This document shows positions 1 to 7,936 of a stretch of 64,000 nt of DNA, in pieces (the stretch's first letter is position 1; each line of letters starts with the position of its first letter). The position numbers and the translations under genes are program-made. A model generated the notes under the pieces. That model worked only from the letters and a program-made list of their open reading frames with translations, was not told where the DNA came from and searched no databases. The stretch is from contig NZ_JABWQP020000005.1 of the NCBI RefSeq assembly GCF_014268505.2, forward strand, positions 186,001-250,000. The letters are read 5' to 3'. The stretch comes from Pseudomonas khorasanensis (GTDB lineage: Bacteria > Pseudomonadota > Gammaproteobacteria > Pseudomonadales > Pseudomonadaceae).

Positions 1-157
1 GGGTTGAGTGGTACTCGTACTGAATCACCTGCAAGTAATACAGGCGCGCGATCAGCACACCGATCAGCATCACGATCACAATCGCACCGAACACGACGCG
101 GCTGCGCACCAGACGGGCGTCCTTTTCGTGGTCCTTGATGCGGATCGGCTGAGACAT
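1..157 (-). CDS. mrdA: Penicillin-binding protein 2 (MrdA), N-terminal part only
   Basis: Peptidoglycan transpeptidase of the rod-elongation machinery, inner membrane. Only the first 52 codons are in the window; the gene runs off the left edge. The visible N-terminus begins MSQPIRIKDHEKD and continues into one hydrophobic signal-anchor (about residues 20-42), as in PBP2. The ATG lies at 157 on the minus strand, 10 bases beyond the rlmH stop. The assignment rests on the conserved order proA-nadD-rsfS-rlmH-mrdA in pseudomonads plus the N-terminal sequence; the catalytic domain cannot be seen. Confidence 0.85.
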   Translation of the reverse strand, partial: MSQPIRIKDHEKDARLVRSRVVFGAIVIVMLIGVLIARLYYLQVIQYEYHST

Positions 158-167
158 GAGGGCTGGA

Positions 168-635
168 TTACTTGTGGTAAGGGTGACCGGACAATACAGT
201 CCAGGCACGATACAACTGTTCGCCGATCAGGATCCGCACCAGCGGGTGCGGCAATGTCAGCGGCGACAATGACCAGCGCTGATCGGCGCGGGCACAGACT
301 TCGGGTGCCAGCCCTTCCGGGCCACCCACCATGAAATTGACCGTGCGCGAATCCAGCCGCCAGCGGTCGAGCTCGACCGCCAGTTGCTCGGTGCTCCAGG
401 GCTTGCCGTGAACTTCCAGCGTGACGACCCGCTCGTTCTGCCCGACCTTGGCCAGCATGGCTTCGCCTTCCTGGCGGATGAAACGGGCCACGTCGGCATT
501 CTTGCCACGGGTATTGAGCGGAATTTCCACCAGTTCCAGCGCCAGCTCGGACGGAAGACGCTTGGCATACTCATGCCAGCCTTCTTCCACCCATTTGGGC
601 ATGCGTGAACCGACGGCGATCAGGCGCAGTCGCAC
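168..635 (-). CDS. rlmH: 23S rRNA (pseudouridine(1915)-N(3))-methyltransferase RlmH
   Basis: SPOUT-family methyltransferase that methylates pseudouridine 1915 in helix 69 of 23S rRNA, using SAM, in the cytoplasm. At 155 residues it has the normal family length. The N-terminus [19 protein letters not shown] and the C-terminal SAM-knot motif [10 protein letters not shown] (about residues 100-109) are diagnostic, followed by the [20 protein letters not shown] region. It sits between rsfS (9-base gap) and mrdA, the usual arrangement, and is probably cotranscribed with both. Confidence 0.96.
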   Translation of the reverse strand: MRLRLIAVGSRMPKWVEEGWHEYAKRLPSELALELVEIPLNTRGKNADVARFIRQEGEAMLAKVGQNERVVTLEVHGKPWSTEQLAVELDRWRLDSRTVNFMVGGPEGLAPEVCARADQRWSLSPLTLPHPLVRILIGEQLYRAWTVLSGHPYHK

Positions 636-644
636 AGCAATCCC

Positions 645-1139
645 TTAGAACTGGTCTTTGTTGAGCTTGGTGAAATGCTCGTGGGTGTTTTCCGGACTGT
701 GGTGCTTGGCATCGGCCGCACGGCTTTGCTCGGCGCCGGCCCACAGGCGTTCCAGGTCATAGAACTGACGCGCCGAGGCGGTCATCATGTGCACGATCAC
801 CAGGTCCAGGTCGAGCAGCACCCAGTCGCTGTCGCCCTTGCCTTCTTCGCCCAGCGGCTTGGCGCCCTGCTTTTTCACTTCCTCGCGGACCTTGTCCAGC
901 ATCGCGTTGATCTGGCGATTGGAGGTACCGGTGGCGATGATCATGTAGTCGGTGATGCTCTGCTTCTCGCGAACATCGATGATCTGGATGTCCTGGGCTT
1001 TCACGTCTTCCAGCGCGGCGACGGCAATCTTGACCAGTTCATCGCCCTTGAGCGGTTCGTTGGTGTTGACCGCTTCAGGCAGTGGCGCGCTCTTGAACGT
1101 GCCTTTGCGCTTTACTTTCGGTAGATCTTTGTCAGTCAT
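645..1139 (-). CDS. rsfS: Ribosomal silencing factor RsfS
   Basis: Binds uL14 on the 50S subunit and blocks subunit joining when nutrients are short. The 164-residue product starts MTDKDLPKVKRKG. An in-frame start 14 codons upstream was not chosen because family members start near here. The DUF143/Iojap core is visible in the middle (AALEDVKAQDIQIIDVRE, then ITDYMIIATGTSNRQ and WVLLDLDLVIVHMM). The extended polar N- and C-termini are typical of Pseudomonas RsfS. It lies between nadD and rlmH on the same strand. Confidence 0.94.
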   Translation of the reverse strand: MTDKDLPKVKRKGTFKSAPLPEAVNTNEPLKGDELVKIAVAALEDVKAQDIQIIDVREKQSITDYMIIATGTSNRQINAMLDKVREEVKKQGAKPLGEEGKGDSDWVLLDLDLVIVHMMTASARQFYDLERLWAGAEQSRAADAKHHSPENTHEHFTKLNKDQF

Positions 1140-1211
1140 ATAAAACTCGTTTTGCTCATGTATTCGGCGGCTTGGGGACACGGTGATTCGTATCAGTTAA
1201 GCACGCCTTGT

Positions 1212-1934
1212 TCAGTTCGACGCACGGTACAGACCGTGCGCATCGATGTAGGCCAGGACCGCGTCGGGCACCAGGAAACGTACCGACTTACCGCTGGCCA
1301 GCAGTTGACGGATCTGGGTGGCGGATACCGCGAGCGGTGTCTGCCAGACGAATGCAATCTGTCCGCTCGGCCCTTTCAGGGCCAGCGGGTCGCTCACCGA
1401 ACGCGCTGCCAGCAGGTTGCGCAAGGCATCCGGCGGTTCGCTGTCGGCGTCCGGGCGCTGTAGCACCAGGATGTGGCAATGCTGGAGCAACTCTTCCCAG
1501 CGGTGCCAAGTGGGCAGGCCGCAAAATGCGTCCCAGCCCAAAAGCAGAAAAACCTGGGTCTCGGCGGCCATTTCGGCGCGCATCGACTCCAGGGTATCGA
1601 TGGTCCAGGACGGTTTGTCCCGCTGCAATTCGCGGGCGTCCACCACCAGCGGCGGCAATCCTGTTACCGCACACTCGACCATCGCCAGCCGATCCTGCGC
1701 CGACACTTGCGGCGTATCGCGGTGCGGCGGCCGGGCGCTGGGCATCATGCGCAACTCGTCGAGCGCCAGCGCCTCGGCAACTTCCAGCCCGCCACGCAAA
1801 TGGCCGATATGCACCGGGTCGAAGGTGCCGCCCAGAACGCCAATGCGTTGCGGACGCGACTCGCTGCCGGTGTGCGGCGCTGCCAGGTCGAGGTCGGTCA
1901 AGTCAGACCGTCGCCTGGCCGCGCAACTGGCCAT
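1212..1934 (-). CDS. nadD: Nicotinate-nucleotide adenylyltransferase NadD
   Basis: Transfers AMP from ATP to nicotinate mononucleotide in NAD biosynthesis. The nucleotidyltransferase motif [12 protein letters not shown] (about residues 35-46) is clear, and the C-terminal [20 protein letters not shown] region matches the family. The start is uncertain. The ATG at 1934 overlaps the end of proA by about 30 bases. An in-frame TTG at 1901, directly after the proA stop, would give 229 residues, and neither start has a strong ribosome-binding site. Translational coupling to proA is likely in either case. Confidence 0.94.
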   Translation of the reverse strand: MASCAARRRSDLTDLDLAAPHTGSESRPQRIGVLGGTFDPVHIGHLRGGLEVAEALALDELRMMPSARPPHRDTPQVSAQDRLAMVECAVTGLPPLVVDARELQRDKPSWTIDTLESMRAEMAAETQVFLLLGWDAFCGLPTWHRWEELLQHCHILVLQRPDADSEPPDALRNLLAARSVSDPLALKGPSGQIAFVWQTPLAVSATQIRQLLASGKSVRFLVPDAVLAYIDAHGLYRASN

Positions 1935-3174
1935 CGCCGACCACGATGTACTTCTCGCAGGTCAGACCTTCGAGACCCACCGGGCCGCGGGCGTGCAGCT
2001 TATCAGTAGAAATGCCGATCTCGGCACCCAATCCGTATTCAAATCCATCGGCGAAGCACGTCGGGGCGTTGATCATGACCGACGCCGAGTCGACTTCCGC
2101 CACAAAGCGCCGGGTGTCGGCGAGGTTTTCGCTGACGATCGAGTCGGTGTGGTGCGAGCCGTAATGGTTGATGTGTTCGATGGCCTGATCCAGGCCGTCG
2201 ACCACGCGGATCGACAAAATCGGCGCCAGGTACTCGGTGTTCCAGTCGTCTTCGGTGGCCGCAGCCACCTCGATGATTGCACGGGTGCGCTCGCAGCCAC
2301 GCAGCTCGACGCCTTTTTCGCGGAACTGGTCAGCCATCGCCGGCAGGAAATCCTTGGCAACCGTCTGATCAACCAGCAGGGTCTCCATCGCGCCGCAGAT
2401 GCCATAACGATAGGTCTTGGCGTTGAAAGCGATACGCTGGGCTTTCGGCAGATCGGCGTGTTCACTGACGTAAACGTGGCAGATGCCGTCCAGATGCTTG
2501 ATCACCGGGACGCGCGCATCACGGCTGATGCGCTCGATCAGGCCACGGCCGCCACGGGGCACGATGACGTCGACGTATTCAGGCATGGTGATCATCGCGC
2601 CAACGGCAGCACGGTCAGTGGTTTCGACCACTTGCACCACAGCGGCCGGCAGTTCGGCCTCGGCCAGACCGCGCTGAATGCAGGCGGCAATCGCACGATT
2701 GGAGTGAATTGCCTCGGAGCCACCGCGCAGGATGGTCGCGTTGCCGGACTTCAGGCACAGGCTGGCGGCATCGATGGTCACGTTGGGGCGCGATTCGTAA
2801 ATGATCCCGATGACGCCCAGCGGCACGCGCATCTTGCCGACCTGGATGCCCGACGGACGGAAGCTCATGTCACGGATCGCACCGACCGGATCCGGCAGTG
2901 CAGCGACCTGGCGCAGACCGACGATCATGCCGTCGATGCGTGCCGGGGTCAGTTCCAGACGCTCCAGCAACGCAGGCTCAAGACCATTGGCACGACCGGC
3001 GGCGAGATCCCGTTCATTGGCTGCGGCGAGCTCGGCGCGAGCGGCGTCCAGCGCAGTGGCAGCCGCCTGCAAAGCGCGGTTTTTCTGCGCAGTGCTGGCG
3101 CGGCCGATGACGCGAGAAGCTTCGCGGGCGGCGCGACCCAATCGGGTCATGTAGTCAAGAACGGACTCAGTCAT
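1903..3174 (-). CDS. proA: Glutamate-5-semialdehyde dehydrogenase (gamma-glutamyl phosphate reductase) ProA
   Basis: NADPH-dependent reduction of gamma-glutamyl phosphate to glutamate-5-semialdehyde, second step of proline synthesis. The 423-residue aldehyde-dehydrogenase-superfamily protein starts [20 protein letters not shown]; a longer in-frame extension to 3261 is not family-like and was dropped. The catalytic cysteine is in [14 protein letters not shown] and the substrate-binding segment in [15 protein letters not shown]. It appears to be the first gene of the proA-nadD-rsfS-rlmH-mrdA run, which gives the region between 3174 and 3352 a divergent-promoter role. Confidence 0.96.
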   Translation of the reverse strand: MTESVLDYMTRLGRAAREASRVIGRASTAQKNRALQAAATALDAARAELAAANERDLAAGRANGLEPALLERLELTPARIDGMIVGLRQVAALPDPVGAIRDMSFRPSGIQVGKMRVPLGVIGIIYESRPNVTIDAASLCLKSGNATILRGGSEAIHSNRAIAACIQRGLAEAELPAAVVQVVETTDRAAVGAMITMPEYVDVIVPRGGRGLIERISRDARVPVIKHLDGICHVYVSEHADLPKAQRIAFNAKTYRYGICGAMETLLVDQTVAKDFLPAMADQFREKGVELRGCERTRAIIEVAAATEDDWNTEYLAPILSIRVVDGLDQAIEHINHYGSHHTDSIVSENLADTRRFVAEVDSASVMINAPTCFADGFEYGLGAEIGISTDKLHARGPVGLEGLTCEKYIVVGDGQLRGQATV

Positions 3175-3351
3175 GGTCTGCTGGGGTCTTGGCAAAGAGG
3201 AAAGCGGCAGATTATAGCTGTCGCGTCCCGGGACTAACAGCGGTGACGGGCGGATGGTCAAAATGAGCTGCGTTTGACCATCGTTCAGACGTAATTAAGC
3301 TGAGCGTTGCTATCATCACGACCTCTTGAGCCTGGATAAACCTTGCCCGTC

Positions 3352-4077
3352 ATGATCAACGTGCCTCATCCCTCCGCCCACACGCGCCTGCCCATGGGCC
3401 TGCCGGACAGTTTTTTCGACCGCGACGCCCAAGTGCTGGCACAGGCGCTGCTGGGCAAAGTCATTCGGCATCGTGTCGGCGACCTGTGGCTGAGCGCGCG
3501 AATCATCGAGACCGAAGCGTATTACTGCGCGGAAAAAGGCAGCCATTCTTCACTTGGCTATACAGAAAAACGTAAGGCTTTGTTTCTGGATGGCGGGCAC
3601 ATCTATATGTACTACGCCCGTGGCGGCGATTCCCTGAACTTAAGCGCACAAGGACCGGGCAACGCGGTGCTGATCAAATCGGCTTATCCGTGGGTTGATG
3701 AAATCAGCGGACCGGCCAGTCTGGCGCAGATGCTCCTGAACAATCCGGATGCCCAGGGCCGGCCACGTCCGACGCAAAAGCTCTGCGCTGGTCAAACGTT
3801 ACTGTGCAAGGCGCTGGGTTTGAAAGTACCGATGTGGGACGCCAAGCGCTTCGACCATGAAATGTTGCTGGTCGAGGATACCGGACCGGCGCCCACGCAC
3901 GTCATTCAAACCACCCGGCTGGGTATTCCGCTGGGCCGGGACGAGCACCTGATGTATCGCTTCGTGGATGCCGCGTATGCGCAGTGGTGCACGCGGAACC
4001 CGCTGCGACGGGGTCAGGTCGAAGGCCGGGATTATTTTTTGCTTCCCGGAGCTAATGCCGAACCCGCAAATAACTGA
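3352..4077 (+). CDS. DNA-3-methyladenine glycosylase, AAG/MPG family
   Basis: Monofunctional base-excision glycosylase removing alkylated purines (3-methyladenine, hypoxanthine type substrates by family). The 241-residue product starts at the ATG at 3352; an in-frame TTG three codons earlier is possible. AAG-family hallmarks are ARIIETEAYYCAEKGSHSSLG (20-residue core with the catalytic Glu), then MYYARGGDSLNLSA and GNAVLIKSAYPW. Transcribed divergently from proA and followed by a REPIN. Family assignment is firm; substrate range is not visible. Confidence 0.92.
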   Translation: MINVPHPSAHTRLPMGLPDSFFDRDAQVLAQALLGKVIRHRVGDLWLSARIIETEAYYCAEKGSHSSLGYTEKRKALFLDGGHIYMYYARGGDSLNLSAQGPGNAVLIKSAYPWVDEISGPASLAQMLLNNPDAQGRPRPTQKLCAGQTLLCKALGLKVPMWDAKRFDHEMLLVEDTGPAPTHVIQTTRLGIPLGRDEHLMYRFVDAAYAQWCTRNPLRRGQVEGRDYFLLPGANAEPANN

Positions 4078-4084
4078 TGTCCCC

Positions 4085-4176
4085 CTGTGGGAGCGAGCCT
4101 GCTCGCGAAGGGGGTGTGCCAGCCAACGCTTCTATCGTCTGACACAGCGCATTTGCGAGCAGGCTCGCTCTCACAG
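4085..4176. repeat. REPIN, family A (two inverted REP arms)
   Basis: Two inverted arms of the sequence TGTGGGAGCGAGCCTGCTCG, at 4086-4109 and 4154-4176, separated by about 44 bases. Each arm is itself palindromic (GAGC...GCTC). It lies just after the glycosylase gene. The same arm recurs at 23744, 31651, 49117 and 61328. Likely a non-autonomous REPIN mobilised in trans by a RAYT transposase that is not in this window. Confidence 0.9.
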
Positions 4177-4229
4177 GTGAGCAGTCAACCGCGGCACAAT
4201 CAATTAAAGAACGAATGGAGTTTTTCTGT

Positions 4230-5546
4230 ATGGGCCCATGGCTCGATAGCGTCACCGGATGGCTGAGCGCCAATCCACAGTGGCTGGCCGCCGCGGTTTT
4301 CATTGTCGCGTGCGTGGAGTGCCTGGCAATTGCCGGCCTGATCGTGCCGGGCACCGTGTTGCTGTTCACCGTGGCGGTGCTGGCCGGCAGCGGCGCACTG
4401 TCATTGAGCGAAACACTGCTGCTGGGTTTTCTCGGTGGCATCCTCGGCGACTTGATTTCGTATTTTCTGGGCCGGCACTTCCACCAGAACATCCGTCGCC
4501 TGCCCGGCCTGCGCCATCACCCGGAATGGATGGCCGGCGCCGAGTCGTATTTCCAGCGCTATGGCATCGCCAGCCTGCTGGTCGGGCGCTTCATCGGCCC
4601 GCTGCGCCCCATGCTGCCGATGGTTGCCGGTATGTGCGACATGCCCTTCCCGCGTTTCTTCGCCGTCAGTCTGTTGGCCGCTGCCGGCTGGAGCCTGGCC
4701 TATCTGCTGCCGGGCTGGGCGACCGGTGCGGCGTTCCGCCTGCCGTTGCCCGAGGGTTTCTGGCTGCAGGCCGGGATTGTCGCCGCCAGCATCGCCGTGA
4801 TGGTTGGTCTGAGCGTTAACAGCAGCCTGCGTCGCCATCGCCGCGCGACGATCTGGATCAGCAGCATGAGCCTGTTGATTCTGATCGGCCTGTTTATCGG
4901 CTATCCGTACCTGACCGCGCTCGACAATGGCGTGATGACGCTGGTCCAGGAGCATCGCCAGCCGACGCTGGACGAAATTGCCGTGACGCTGACCCTGATC
5001 GGCGAGTTCCGCAACATGCTGCTGTTCAGCGCCCTGCTCGTCATTCTGCTGTTGCTGTGCAAACAGTGGCGCCAGGCGACGTTCGCCGGCGCGACGTTGC
5101 TGGTCACCTCACTGGCCAACACAGGGACCAAATACTTTTTCGCCCGGGTGCGGCCGGAGGTGCTCAGCGATCCGCTGACCACCTACAGCATGCCAAGCGG
5201 CCACGCTTCCGGCGCGTTTGCCTTGTTCCTGACGCTCGGCGTACTGGCCGGTCGTGGACAGCCGCCGCGCATGCGACTGACCTGGCTGCTCATTGCCTGC
5301 ATCCCGGCGATGGCGATCGCGTTGTCACGGGTTTACCTGGGGGCACACTGGCCGACCGACATCCTGGCCGGGGCGATGCTCGCGATTTGCGTCTGTGCCG
5401 CCATGCTGTGGCTGAGCCAGCGACAGACGTCGCTCAACCCGATGCCGTTCAAGATCTGGTGGCTGGTTTTGCCGTCGATGGTGGCATTGTTCGGGTTCTT
5501 CGTGCTGCGCCACCTGCCCCACACGCTGTTGCGTTACGCCTACTAA
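4230..5546 (+). CDS. Fused DedA-family membrane protein / PAP2-family phosphatase
   Basis: A 438-residue inner-membrane protein with two known domains in one chain. Residues about 1-200 are DedA/SNARE-associated type: FLGGILGDLISYFLGR, then YGIASLLVGRFIGPLRPMLP with the conserved Arg/Gly/Pro. Residues about 230-420 are PAP2 with the three phosphatase motifs KYFFARVRP, MPSGHASG and SRVYLGAHWPTD. The ATG at 4230 is preferred over that at 4215 because GGAG at 4217-4220 is then its ribosome-binding site. By family the PAP2 part may dephosphorylate lipid phosphates such as undecaprenyl or phosphatidate species, and DedA proteins act in lipid-carrier flipping; the substrate here is unknown. Confidence 0.9.
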   Translation: MGPWLDSVTGWLSANPQWLAAAVFIVACVECLAIAGLIVPGTVLLFTVAVLAGSGALSLSETLLLGFLGGILGDLISYFLGRHFHQNIRRLPGLRHHPEWMAGAESYFQRYGIASLLVGRFIGPLRPMLPMVAGMCDMPFPRFFAVSLLAAAGWSLAYLLPGWATGAAFRLPLPEGFWLQAGIVAASIAVMVGLSVNSSLRRHRRATIWISSMSLLILIGLFIGYPYLTALDNGVMTLVQEHRQPTLDEIAVTLTLIGEFRNMLLFSALLVILLLLCKQWRQATFAGATLLVTSLANTGTKYFFARVRPEVLSDPLTTYSMPSGHASGAFALFLTLGVLAGRGQPPRMRLTWLLIACIPAMAIALSRVYLGAHWPTDILAGAMLAICVCAAMLWLSQRQTSLNPMPFKIWWLVLPSMVALFGFFVLRHLPHTLLRYAY

Positions 5547-5866
5547 AACCAGCAGCTTACAAGCACTATTTATGATGCGCCGCCATTTAGGAATATTCCG
5601 ACAATAGCGGCGCTAATTGCCTATACCTGATTACTCCATCCTGGTTAACTTTCCTGGTTAACCACCAGACAATTCTCCGCTCGAAACAAATACAAAACTG
5701 CCGTTACACAATCAATCCTCATTCGGGACAACAGAGCCTTACTTGTAGATCAAAACCCGTTAGATTGATTTACCCAAGTTGCAGTTTCATCGCCACCTTA
5801 GTTCTCCTCGGGATGAATACTGCAACTTCCGACCTGATGTTTTCATCTATTATTTTCGAGTAATCA
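5547..5866. other. 320-base intergenic region upstream of the toxin-like genes
   Basis: AT-rich compared with its surroundings. No coding sequence was recognised. It holds a long near-perfect inverted repeat (5776-5828, listed separately) and presumably the promoter of the 5867 gene. No clear -35/-10 pair could be assigned by eye. Confidence 0.6.
5776..5828 (+). promoter_or_regulatory. Long near-perfect inverted repeat upstream of the ART-like gene
   Basis: The arm AAGTTGCAGTTTCATC at 5776-5791 is mirrored by GATGAATACTGCAACTT at 5812-5828, with one extra base in the second arm and a 20-base loop. It ends 38 bases before the start codon at 5867. No T-run follows, so it is not an obvious terminator. 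It could be an operator spanning two helical turns, an mRNA leader hairpin, or a remnant of a mobile element. Confidence 0.6.
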
Positions 5867-7864
5867 ATGAGCCCCAAACTACCTCGCAAGCCGACGGTGC
5901 CAACTTCGCATATACCCGACGCGCCCGCATCCCCGCCCCATCGACTTGACGGCACTCACCCCGAACTCTCAAGGCCTGGCTTCGACGAAGGAACAACACC
6001 GGGCAGCACTGTTGGCCGGCAGATGCCCACTGACCATTCACCGGCACCCGCCGTTGAAATTTTCCCGATACCGTTGCGCAGCGCCGTTGACCCGCTGCCC
6101 TCTGCTGCAGCGAATGACTACTGGATGTCAGACGCGTTTTTGCGCGGCATGAAGCCGGCGGACGCTGACGGGTTCCGCTGGATTGTGGGCAGACGGTTTG
6201 TCGACGTCGAATTTGCAAGCGCCTTGAAAACCACCCACGTCGGCCAGGATGAGTCCGGCGCCTGGCGCAGCAAACGGTTGACCGAGCGTGTCCCCTCCGG
6301 CCCGCGCCTGTATAGAAATGCGGACAGCCCGACCTGGCGCCTGACCGAGCGACCGGCGCCAAAACGCCCCGTCCTGACCGCAAGCGAACAGCCCGGCGGC
6401 GCTCCCGCCGCCAAGCGTTCACGCCCGAGCCCGGTGGACATGCCCATCGATCAAAGCCGTTACAGCGCTTCGTGGCGCTCGCCGGATATTCAGGGCTACT
6501 ACGAAATGAAGCCATCTGCCGGATCGAACGATGCCGACACGCAATATGCTTTCAGAGACGCCTACGGCAATCTGATGCGGGTCGAGCCCCCTGTGGGCGG
6601 ATTCGACGCACAACCCACCCACCTCAAGCAATGGACCGACCATCAAATCTGGCAGTTGTATGGTTTACAGGGGCAGGACATCACGCGCTTTCGTATAGAA
6701 GCCCAAACCACCGGCAAACCACCGCGATGGGCCGAACCGATGAGCACGGGAAACCCGGTCACTGACCTGCTGCGTGACTCCTTGCGTTGGCTGCACCCGA
6801 CCATGACCTTGAAGGAGCGCGAGACTTTTCTGCAATCCTGCAACCTGCTGCCCAGCCAACTGACGCGCCTGCAACAGGACATGCAGAACGACCTGGCGAT
6901 CCCGGCATGGACGCAAGCACACAAGCGCCTGCTCGAAGACGTTGACAATCCGCATCGCCTCGAACAGTTCGCCAGCGACGCGATCGAGCAGCTCAACCTC
7001 AAGCGCAATGCTCGTCACGACTGGTACTACGCCGAGAACAGCCTGACCCCTGAAGTCCGCGAAGCGCTGTTGAAAAGGCTTGGTTATTTGCGCAACAAGA
7101 ACAATTGCCTGTACCGCACCGATGTTCCCGCACTGTTTCGCGGTGACGAGCGCACACCGTTCGAACTGGCAAACGACGGTGCCATGCTGCCCCGCTACCA
7201 CCACGAACCAGGCGCGACCACGCACAAGCCCCTCAGCGCAACCTTCAGCCTCAATGAAGGCCAGATGTACGCACGCTCACCCGATCCCGAATACCTGCGT
7301 TTCAACAGCCAGACCCATAAACATCCGGGACGCGACGCGGGTGACAGCGACTCGGACAGTGGCGCCAGCGACACCAGCGATTCGTCGAGCACTTCGTCCT
7401 CTGAATGGTCCGAGCCGCAAAGCCCCGTGGCGTGGGACAAAGAGCGCGGTTATGAATCCATACGCACGCAACAGACTGAAATGTTCATGTACGCCCTGGA
7501 CACCCGCAACCTGGAAGTCGTCCCTCGCGAAGAAAACGTGATGTTCAACGCCGCGGCGCAGCACACTCCGCCGACCTGGTTCCCCGACGATGACTTCGAG
7601 GGGCTTGTCTCAGTCACCCGCAGTGGACTCCCTGCCGACCGCATCTGGCTGCTGAACAGCGCCCTGACCAAAGGCGCCAGAGTGTCGGACATCAAGGAAA
7701 TGGCGGGGGCCAATGCTGAACGCATCGAAGCGGCCACCCATGCCGGCAAGGCCAACAAAATCGAATACGACCAACTGATCGACAAGGTTGAGGCGGCGGC
7801 CCGGCCTATCCTCGGACTCTCGGGTAACAAGGACGAGTTCGCGCATGACATCGTCTGGCCCTGA
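5867..7864 (+). CDS. Putative toxin with C-terminal cholera/pertussis-like ADP-ribosyltransferase domain
   Basis: 665 residues. The N-terminal ~60 residues are Pro-rich. Residues 80-165 and 205-295 hold two modules of the kind seen in large Pseudomonas toxin-like proteins (W-rich, SGPRLYRNADSPTWRL). Residues 415-600 resemble the R-S-E class of ADP-ribosyltransferases: LFRGDERTPFE with Arg425 and ANDGAMLPR match the YRADSRPPDE...GGLMPR pattern of cholera toxin A, SATFSL (457-462) sits where STS is expected, and FEGLVSVTRSGLPADRIW (Glu578) sits in the catalytic-Glu region. A Ser/Asp-rich linker (491-516) interrupts the fold, and PAAKRSRP (180-187) looks like a nuclear-localisation signal. No signal peptide. 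The 72-base gap to the next gene suggests an operon. The family call is my motif reading, and the Glu spacing is three residues longer than in cholera toxin. Confidence 0.65.
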   Translation: MSPKLPRKPTVPTSHIPDAPASPPHRLDGTHPELSRPGFDEGTTPGSTVGRQMPTDHSPAPAVEIFPIPLRSAVDPLPSAAANDYWMSDAFLRGMKPADADGFRWIVGRRFVDVEFASALKTTHVGQDESGAWRSKRLTERVPSGPRLYRNADSPTWRLTERPAPKRPVLTASEQPGGAPAAKRSRPSPVDMPIDQSRYSASWRSPDIQGYYEMKPSAGSNDADTQYAFRDAYGNLMRVEPPVGGFDAQPTHLKQWTDHQIWQLYGLQGQDITRFRIEAQTTGKPPRWAEPMSTGNPVTDLLRDSLRWLHPTMTLKERETFLQSCNLLPSQLTRLQQDMQNDLAIPAWTQAHKRLLEDVDNPHRLEQFASDAIEQLNLKRNARHDWYYAENSLTPEVREALLKRLGYLRNKNNCLYRTDVPALFRGDERTPFELANDGAMLPRYHHEPGATTHKPLSATFSLNEGQMYARSPDPEYLRFNSQTHKHPGRDAGDSDSDSGASDTSDSSSTSSSEWSEPQSPVAWDKERGYESIRTQQTEMFMYALDTRNLEVVPREENVMFNAAAQHTPPTWFPDDDFEGLVSVTRSGLPADRIWLLNSALTKGARVSDIKEMAGANAERIEAATHAGKANKIEYDQLIDKVEAAARPILGLSGNKDEFAHDIVWP

Positions 7865-7936
7865 AACACGCAGGTCTAACAAAGAATTCCGGATAGAAAA
7901 CCGGCTTTTTCTTACACACTCTTAAAGGATTAAGAC

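Noticed and set aside
1318..3237. Long plus-strand ORF (639 codons) opposite proA/nadD
   Set aside because: High-GC antisense shadow; the minus strand encodes clear ProA and NadD, and the translation has no family motifs.
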